Below the pieces are notes generated by a model. It saw only the letters and a list, made by a program, of their open reading frames with translations, was not told the DNA's origin and ran no database searches. Source: Mauremys mutica (taxonomy: Eukaryota > Chordata > Testudines > Geoemydidae). Taken from it: DNA of 64,000 bases. The position numbers and the translations under genes were made by a program. Of the stretch, positions 56,836 through 64,000 are shown piece by piece. Position 1 is the first letter of the stretch, and the number at the start of each line of letters is the position of its first letter. The stretch lies in the NCBI RefSeq assembly GCF_020497125.1, contig NC_059079.1, forward strand, positions 13,411,553 through 13,475,552, written 5' to 3'.

Positions 56836-57161
56836 GGGGGAAATTTTCAAAGGCAGAAATAGGAGGGAGGTACCCAACTCCCATTAACAACATCATCATC
56901 ATCATCACACCAAGCTCTTATATAGCATTTTTAATCAGTAGATCTCAGACCATTTTACAAAAGAAATGAGTATCATTATCTCCATTTTACAGACCTGAAG
57001 CACAGAGTGGTAAAGTGACTTGTTCAAACAAGCCAGTGGCAAAGCCAGAAATTAAACCCAAGTGTCCTGAGTCCCAGTCAACTTCTCTATCCGCTAGGTG
57101 ACATTGCTGCCCTCAATAGGCAGTAGGGTACCTCACCTGTGTCTTTGAAAATCTCCCCAGG
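56836..57161. mobile_element. Palindromic MITE relic interrupted by a MIR-like SINE
   Basis: ggggaaattttcaaaggcag, then gggaggtacccaactcccat, is the left half. aggcagtagggtacctcacc and tgtgtctttgaaaatctccc form the right half. Between them lies the reverse MIR-like copy at about 56887-57112, with (ATC)n at 56888-56906. Confidence 0.65.
56920..57112 (-). mobile_element. MIR-like SINE, reverse strand
   Basis: tcttatatagcatttttaat, cagtagatctcagaccattt, atctccattttacagacctg, agtgacttgttcaaacaagc and aagccagaaattaaaccca give the full complement order of MIR tail, core and head. It is the best MIR-like copy in the window. Confidence 0.8.
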
Positions 57162-57373
57162 GGCCTCCGTTTTTTAATTCTCACTCTCGGCTCCCAACCC
57201 CTTCCAGGAATTCACGTTGTACATATTTTTTAAGGAATTCAGCTGTCTCTTTAAAGTTATGAAATGGGAGTGTTCTTTCTAGTAATTGTTATTAGCGCGT
57301 ACTGCACCTGTAAAGGATCGTTACAAGCTGAGTGGATTTGAGCAGCTTAGTTGTCTAATACACTCAGCATTAA

Positions 57374-57496
57374 GGGTCTGAGCCAATAAAACACTTAAGC
57401 CTATTCTATCTTTAAATACATGTGTGAGACTTCACTGGGACTGCTCAGCATTTATGATTATAAACATGCTTAAATGCTTTGCTTGATCAGGGCCTA
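57374..57496. mobile_element. Old palindromic MITE relic
   Basis: gggtctgagccaataaaaca and cttaagcctattctatc mirror aaacatgcttaaatgctttg and cttgatcagggcctaa. The centre, gacttcactgggactgc, is a degraded palindromic core. Confidence 0.6.
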
Positions 57497-57504
57497 ATTT
57501 TCTA

Positions 57505-57600
57505 GCAAAATGTGTCCAAGTCACTTATCACTCTGTGCCTCTGTTTTGACATCTGTAAAAAGGGGATAAAGATATTCTTTGCCTTTGTAATGTGTCTTCC
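57505..57600 (+). mobile_element. MIR-like SINE fragment
   Basis: gtccaagtcacttatcactc, tgtgcctctgttttgacat and ctgtaaaaaggggataaaga are in MIR order. Confidence 0.65.
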
Positions 57601-59900
57601 ATTCCACCCAGAACAGTATAACCCATAGAAAAGTGTCAGGGTTGGGGATTTTTCATCATTTTAATTTTATAACACCAATGACAATTTCATCTAGCTATTG
57701 ACAGAGAATGTTCTCCACTTTGGCCATTATTATTTAAACATAAAGCCACCCTAACTTCAAACTGAGAGCCACGGGTATGCGAGCTTGTAATGTCAGAATG
57801 AACTTGCCTGGTATCATAAAGGAGACATATTGCTCTGGGGTTTTGAATGTTTAACAATCCATCTCCTGGGACATCATCAGGATATGAATCTGAAACTTTC
57901 AGCACTAAAGAAATAACTCTATGAGCTGCAAGCAGTAGTAAGCTGTTATCCTCTGTGTGAACCAGTCAATTGAGTGGGACATAGCACAGATAAGTAACAT
58001 GTTACATATGCAAAACAGCATGGGTCTGCTGGATTGTGAAGCCCATCCTCATTTTCTACTACAGTGTCTCACACTTTAGACATTGTGGATCACACTTGAA
58101 ATAAGTACCCTGGGAAGGACAGAGCTTCTGTATTCCGGACAGCTGTATCCAAACATGCATTTCTCAAATAATGTAATGAGAGATCATTTGTTCTAGTTAT
58201 AGATGATGAGAAGGAAAGTGGCCAAAGCATGGAAGATTATATTCTAATGGGGGAAAGAATCTTTGGGGTTAGAATGAGGGAATATGTTGGCTAGAGGATC
58301 CCATAAAGTCTTCAATATTTCATATGGTATCGCCGATGCTGAGAATTTTGGGCAGATGGACAAAGAGATTCTTAAGAGCAGACTTCCCTCAAGCTCCAAA
58401 ATACACATTTTTTATTGTTTGAAGAGACATCTTTAATGCTTGCAGTGGAAGAGGCTGTTGACTCTCAGGCCTTCAGGGAGACATTGGACTTTTTCCATTT
58501 ATGTTGCTGGGCTTGGGGGATATTATTCATTTTCATTCTTTTAAATTAATTTCCTAGTTAACTCTAAGACGTCTGGTTCTGGATCTGGGGTTTCCATTTA
58601 ACTTGGTGCTTTCGGGGCTTCTACTGCCAAGGATACCCTTGATGTATGTTTTATGGTTCTCGTAGGGCCAAGGTTCAGACAGCCCTATGCTCCCATTGAA
58701 GTCACATTGAGCCAGTTGTGTATGTTGGGGCTTTAAAGTCAGTGGAAGTGGCGTGCACTGAACACCTCACAGGATCAGCCCCTCATAACTTTCCCTGTTA
58801 TACAATGGCATTTATTATACACCCCGGCAAAAAAACGACAACAATAAGATGAAAATGTTCTCACATCTGCACTGACTCACACCTCATGCAACACCACTAG
58901 GATTGCATGGCATGAATCAACCCGGAATTAGACCCTGAAGGCCAAATGCTCTCTCCATTCTACAGGTGCAACTCACATTTCATTCAGTGCAACTAGCCCC
59001 CATTTAACTGATAGAAGGGGCTGGTTCTAGAGTTTAAAGCAGAGCTGCTGAGTACTCTAGCACCCCTAATTGTGTGAGTGCATGTAGCATGTGCAGAGGT
59101 GTAGTCCGGGGCACTGGAGGACACCGTTAATACTATTTTGCAGTCTGAGCACCATTCAGATATAACTTTTCTCATGCAACTTTTTATTACATGGTATTAA
59201 AATGCTATTTTCTTATGCAACATGAAAATTGCTCTCCCCCAGAATTGAATGCGGTGCAGTGTAATGCTACTTCTTGAACACAGAATTCTAGAATGAGTAA
59301 CCCCAGAAATAAATCCAAGTATTCACGCACTGGTTTTTAAATGTTTAAGAGCTTGATCCTCAGCTGTAGGTAAAGAGCTCACTGTGCAACTCGGGCGGCT
59401 GGGCTGGGTGGTGCAAAAGTGGCTTTGATCCTCATTTATGTTAACTTGCATCCTGGGAGGGCTGCGCGCTGGGCCTGAAGGCGGCTCTAATTTATAGCAG
59501 CTGCCAATGTCTCCCTTGTGACTGCTGGGGGTCACTGGATCATGGGGAAGCCCTAACCGCATCCCTTTTCCTTTGTACTCATGCTTTATTCTGGCCACAC
59601 GGTGTGGGTGGAGTTATTGTGCTGGCTGTACACCACTGGAGGATTTCCCCGCACTAGAGCGATCCTCCCATGGACAGATATACCAGTTTTAGGGCTGCCT
59701 TGTGCCAGTGGAGTGGCACAAAGCAGCCCGTCACAACCGAGGACTGGGGCCTAAATCGTTTTTAGGTGCCGTATTAGCTACACAGTTTAAAACAACTGCT
59801 TAGCACTGAACCAGAAAAGAGCAGTTTAACTTCAGACTTCGATCTGTGCAGCAGAATTGATTGCTACCATATATACACGAAGAACATCTTTAGTCCTGTG
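57601..59900. other. No recognised gene; palindromic relic near 58668-58790
   Basis: gggccaaggttcagacagcc, cccattgaagtcacattgag and cacctcacaggatcagcccc are parts of one worn palindrome. The remaining frames are short and unsupported. Confidence 0.45.
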
Positions 59901-59930
59901 AGTATCCCCTATTCATTCATGCATTTAGCC

Positions 59931-59946
59931 CCATTGACTTCAATGG
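59931..59946. repeat. Exact CCATTGACTTCAATGG motif
   Basis: A full 7+2+7 inverted repeat. It is the clearest isolated copy of the motif that forms the centre of many relics here. Confidence 0.85.
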
Positions 59947-61019
59947 CACTTGCCTGGTCAACAAGTCAGACTAGAACAGAACTGGGCATTTATTAGCAAG
60001 AGGGACAGGAAAAGAGGCCAGGACTGGATTTCTCAGTTCAAATAGCAGCAAGACACTCTTCTGCTGAGAGATAAACAAACTATTAAATCATGATAGTTCA
60101 TCAGTGCCAGACTGATATGTTCCTCCTTCAAAAATAATAGCTGAAAATAAATGAAAAATAGTTTTCCATGTGCAGCATTGCTAGCACTCTAAAATGAGTA
60201 ATTTGGAGGCATCCTTAGTATTTTAAGATCCAATCCTTCTCTTGAGGAAGTTAATTGCAAAACTGTCCATGCACTATAATGTGAGCAGGATCAGCCTCTA
60301 AAAGTTGGAAACTCATATGAAAACTGGGATGAACATGATTTAATAAATGATGAGTAAAGACTTAGAAATATGTAAGATTCCAGTGGTACGTGGGCTAACG
60401 TTTGGAGCACTGCCACACGAAGGTCAAGGAGGGAAATAAATCAATGACTAGCAAATTGCTCTTGTTAACTTGGCTGTGATTTTTGCCTGATAGTCATTCT
60501 AGTGATACTCAGGACTCAGGGACTCAGTTTGTCAGTGATGTGGCAGAAAAGCAAAGTACAGAACATCACAATGCAGACTTTTGAAAGGGCTAACTGGAGC
60601 CTCTCCGGAGAACCACTGCTGCGCACAGGGAATCATCAGCACATTGCAGCTGCAAATATGTTGTCTAGTACAAGAAAACTTGAGGGAGAAAAAAATAAAA
60701 TGGTAGCTCAGCTATCTCACGCCAAATGAAGTCACTTCTAGAAAAACGCAGCCAAGCCCTTGACTTATGTAATCCACTGGTGAGCATGTTACCAGTCCCC
60801 TTCTATGCCTGGTCCACAGAGAATACGAGCCTGTACAGCCCCACCTAGGGAACCTCTGTTGTTTTATTCAAGCTGTGGTAGCTCATGCTCTGGTTCAATC
60901 CCCAGTGTGTTGGCCAAGGTGGCAGCTGTCACACTCAGACTGCTCCGCGGTGGCACAGGAAATCATATTCAGATCACATTGATCTGATCCTTTTATATTT
61001 TACCCCCATCCAAGCATCC
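59947..61019. other. No recognised gene or repeat
   Basis: AT-rich single-copy-looking DNA; no domain-bearing frame. Confidence 0.4.
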
Positions 61020-61195
61020 CTCAACTCCCCCACCCACTTGTTCATCTCCTCCACCTTTTATGTTTTGTCTGTTAAACAGTAAGCGCTTTGGTGAAGAGAC
61101 TATCATTTGCTATATATTTATACAGCACCTAGAAAAAGGGGGGCGCCCATATGGTTGGGGCTTCTATCACAACCACAATATTAAATAATGGCAAT
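61020..61195 (+). mobile_element. L2-like LINE 3' tail
   Basis: cagtaagcgctttggtgaag and tatacagcacctagaaaaag, then ccatatggttggggcttcta and aatattaaataatgg, follow the order of an L2-type 3' UTR and the tail type at 43490-43580. Confidence 0.55.
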
Positions 61196-61360
61196 CACTT
61201 CGGGATTGGATGCTAATGCTGCTCCAGGGCTGACTGGAGTGGATTGTTGAAAAGTGGAAAGAGATATCCCTCATCCGCCACAGCAGAGGTGTTAGCATGT
61301 TGCCTCTTTAGGCTCCACCCGCTCCAGAAGAATGGAGATGTAAATCAGCTTCTTCTACAG

Positions 61361-61581
61361 CAGGGGGTCTCAAACTGGGAGTCGGGACTCCTCAGGGGGT
61401 CATGAGGTTATTACATGGGGGGGGGTACGAGCTATCAGCCTCCCCCCCAAACGGTGCTTTGCCTCCAGCATTTATAATGGTGTTAAATATATTTTAAAGT
61501 GTTTTTAATTTATTGGGAGGGTCGCACTCAGAGGCTTCCTATGTGAAAAGGGTCACCAATACAAAAGTTTGAGAACCACTG
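61361..61581. mobile_element. hAT-type MITE, sister of 11816-12034
   Basis: It starts CAGGGGGTCTCAAACTGG and ends GTTTGAGAACCACTG. The flanks TTCTACAG and GTATACAG agree at 6 of 8. Internal ccagcatttataatggtgtt and ttttaaagtgtttttaattt match the 219-bp copy. About 221 bp, non-coding. Confidence 0.9.
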
Positions 61582-62817
61582 GTATACAGCCTCCAGATAG
61601 GCCTTAGAGCAAATGGACTTGAAGACTGAAATATGCTTTCACCCCTATTCCAGTCAGGTTCAAGTGACAGAGCAGCATGGGGCAACCGTTCCCTTGTTGC
61701 TGACTGCTTTTTTCCTGGCCTTTGGCTAAATACAGAAATTCAGTTTCCAGGGCCGTCAATCCAGCAGCTTTGATGAGCACTATCCACACTGCAGAAGGGA
61801 AAAAATATTTTAAAAGCCTGAGACTTTTCTGAACCCTCTTGTGTTTTGTGAGTGTTTTTACAGCTATCCCTTTTATTTACGTGCACTGTGAAACCAGCTG
61901 TTGTGGCCTGTTTTGTCCTCTCTTCAGTCAAGCACCCCCAAAAATGTACAGATGATCATCTACTCTGGCAGTGCACCGCACCCATTATCATGTCTGAACT
62001 GTTGCATTTTGTGAGTGCTCTTTGGCAAAAGGATTTTTTTGTGGAGACAAATGGTTTGCCATCCTCATGCAAAACAAGTATTTTCATTGCAATATGATTG
62101 TTCAAAGCACAATAGCTTTTTTTTTTCTTATTTAATTCCTGCTGCATCTCTGAGTAAACAGCATATTACATTGGAACATGTCCATCTGTAATATGAATTC
62201 AGGGCAGCACGCCTGTGCTTTGTGCATGTTGATCTTCACATAACTTCAGATTTTCCAAATGTTCAAAACAGAAGCACTTATACTTCGGAAGCCCTTTTCT
62301 AACGTGTTTGCTTACAGTTATTAAAATGGGAAGGATGGCGCTTTCATTTGCTCTATGGCATCCAGAGGTCAGAGTACCTAGCAGTTGCAGTTAATATAGG
62401 GCCTGTTCCACTCCTAATGCAGCACATGAGGGGTTTTTTAAAGACCATGCGCTTTTCATGGTGCCCAGACTGAGAGGACGTGGGCTGGTTATTAAGCATC
62501 CAAATAAGAAATTTTTATCAGGAATATTTTCCAAAAAGAATGCAAAATGTGGGAAAGCATTAATAAAACTATATATGTTTAATGAAGAGGATTTTATTGT
62601 GGAGGAATAGATAAGGAAATAACAAAGATGTAGGGCAAAATTCCTCAATCTACATTACAGGCCATGTCCTCAGTTAATGTAAATCAGAATATTGCCATTG
62701 AAGTCCATGGAACTTCACCCATTTACACATGCTGAGAATCTGACTCCTCTTGCCAGAATAGCTGCCCATGTGAGCACAGAACTCCTATTCTTACCAGTCA
62801 AAGCAGCTAGAGCCTAA
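61582..62817. other. No recognised gene; palindromic scrap near 62640-62750
   Basis: ccattgaagtccatggaact at 62697 belongs to the dispersed class. Other frames are chance. Confidence 0.4.
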
Positions 62818-62893
62818 GATGATATAAATCTATGTAGCTCCATTGACTTCAACAGAGCTATGTCCATTCACACCAGCTGAGGAGTCAGCCCCT
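62818..62893. mobile_element. Old palindromic MITE relic
   Basis: gatataaatctatgtagctc and cattgacttcaacagagct with tccattcacaccagctgagg and agtcagcccc follow the 42293-42372 type. Confidence 0.65.
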
Positions 62894-63035
62894 TAGCACA
62901 ACTGCAAAATAATAGAGAGATCAGAGCTGTGAGAATCAGTGTGGGCAGTTTTGCCTGGAGAGTGCTATGGGGATTTGATGTGAAAGAAAGAAAACCATCC
63001 TCTTTTTGCTGAGATGTGGCAAGAAGATTCCCGAT

Positions 63036-63402
63036 CAGTGGTTCTCAAGCAGAGGTCCAGGGCCCCTTTGGGGGCTGTGAGCAGGTTTCAGGGGGTCTGG
63101 CAAGCAGGGCCAGCGTTAGTCTAGCGGGGGCCCAAGTAAGAAAGCCGAAGCCGCGCTATGCGGGGCTTCAGCCCAGGGCCCCAAGCTCTGCCCCCTGGGG
63201 CTGAAGCCGAAACCTAAGCAAATTAGCTTCATGGGGACCCCTGTGGCATGGGGACCCACGTAATTCCCCAGCTTGCTACCCCCTAACACTGGCCCTGGCT
63301 TGTATATGCAGAAAAACAGTTGTTGTGGCAAAAGAGGGACATGGACTTTTCATACCATGTTGGGGAGGGAGCTCTCATAAAGAAAAAGGTTGAGAACCCC
63401 TG
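63036..63402. mobile_element. hAT-type element with nested second element
   Basis: The ends CAGTGGTTCTCAAGCAG and AAGGTTGAGAACCCCTG. The flanks TTCCCGAT (63028-63035) and TTCCAGAT (63403-63410) match at 7 of 8. An inner CAGGGCCAGCGTTAG ... CTAACACTGGCCCTG unit occupies 63105-63297. Non-coding. Confidence 0.87.
63105..63297. mobile_element. Inner CAGGGCC-ended element within 63036-63402
   Basis: The ends CAGGGCCAGCGTTAG and CTAACACTGGCCCTG are inverted repeats (14 of 15). The interior, gaagccgcgctatgcggggc and ggggctgaagccgaaacc, is GC-rich. The flanking 8-mers CTGGCAAG and GCTTGTAT do not match, so insertion by a hAT is inferred only from the ends. It may be a fixed part of a composite family. 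Confidence 0.65.
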
Positions 63403-63410
63403 TTCCAGAT

Positions 63411-64000
63411 CATCATAAGAGATGGTTGGGGTACCACTAAAAACAACTAAATACCAAGACCCAAAGCACCTCGACATTTGTAACAGGAAAAACACTGACA
63501 AGATTTGGCAATATAAAAGTACAAAGTTTTTGGACTTTGAGTAATGTAAAAATCTCCTAACAAATCTGTGTTTGTAGAAGATAAGAAATGTTGACATTAA
63601 AGAACCCATAGCATGCTCTCCAAAACCTTTCTAATAGATTAAGGGGGAGGATAATACACATATACAGTACTGACTTATAACATTGAAATATAAAACTGAA
63701 GTATGGATAATGATAATATTAAAGGATTTGCTAGCTATATTTTAATAAGTTGCAATTATGGATAGGTAATAAATATAGATAAGATTACACATGGCCATGG
63801 CATGAGTGTGTTTTTGCCAAGTGTCCTTTGACATAAATTGCTGATTGGTTGAAAATGATGTTCTTGTAGGCAAGTTAAATAATGTGTCATGTTGGAAGCT
63901 GTACGCTAGTTATTTGTCATTTGACAAATAACTGTCCTCCCTTTTTTTTTTTTTTTTCTGAGAAGCTCAAGAACAAAGTGACCCAGGTTGCCTTGGCCCA
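63411..64000. other. No recognised gene; poly(T) at about 63940-63957
   Basis: AT-rich DNA with only short chance frames. A run of about 18 T near the end could be the reverse tail of a retroposon that continues beyond the window. Confidence 0.45.

Overview
This window looks like non-coding genomic DNA of a vertebrate, most likely a cryptodiran turtle. The evidence is the repeat content. There are two tRNA-derived SINEs whose 3' tail matches the end of a CR1 LINE (31082-31246 and 53227-53403). There are many 5'-truncated CR1 LINEs with the chelonian-type 3' end, several palindromic and hAT-type non-autonomous DNA transposons, and worn MIR-like and L2-like relics. I could not support a single host protein-coding exon, tRNA gene or other functional RNA gene. 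The short open reading frames are either chance frames or broken transposon genes. The window is probably an intergenic or intronic stretch.

The outstanding element is a hAT-superfamily transposon of about 4.2 kb at 35133-39310. It has intact ends and a perfect 8-bp target duplication (AATGGGTA). It carries a badly broken ZMYM1-like/TTF-zinc-finger hAT transposase pseudogene, and an 825-bp CR1 copy has landed in the codons of its conserved T-R-W motif. At least four shorter elements have CAGGGC-type ends like this one (18171-18945, 19196-19531, 22530-22713, 63105-63297). They may belong to the same mobilisation network.

Layout. 1-9 kb: mostly unrecognised AT-rich DNA, a nested-palindrome MITE at 1492-1762 and worn CR1 fragments. 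9.0-11.3 kb: a CR1 split by a solo retroviral-type LTR (5-bp duplication GATGT) that itself contains another CR1 end. 11.8-17.9 kb: a 219-bp hAT MITE with a perfect 8-bp duplication, palindromic relics, MIR-like relics and a 5S-rRNA-derived SINE relic. 18.0-20.0 kb: a reverse-strand CR1 interrupted by two separate hAT-type elements. 20.6-25 kb: an AT-rich palindromic element, CR1 fragments, a (CA)n tract, hAT MITEs and a three-layer nest at 24372-24886. 26-30 kb: MIR-like relics, a G-rich minisatellite-like tract and an unclassified turtle-type repeat. 31-34 kb: a SINE, two CR1s and a MITE. 35-39 kb: the large hAT. 42-47.5 kb: L2/MIR tails, AT-rich elements, a hAT MITE and a pogo/Tigger-like element. 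49.4-50.4 kb: a reverse-strand LINE reverse-transcriptase fragment with a destroyed catalytic motif. 53-64 kb: a SINE, a perfect 30-bp-arm hairpin, further MITEs and a nested hAT pair.

No operon-like or pathway organisation exists here. The relationships between features are those of insertion history: young elements interrupt older ones, and the target-site duplications let much of the order be read directly. I found no convincing previously undescribed biological system. The most useful leads are the hAT and its possible dependants, the nested-inverted-repeat MITE family, the perfect hairpin at 54073-54144 and the recurrent CCATTGACTTCAATGG motif.
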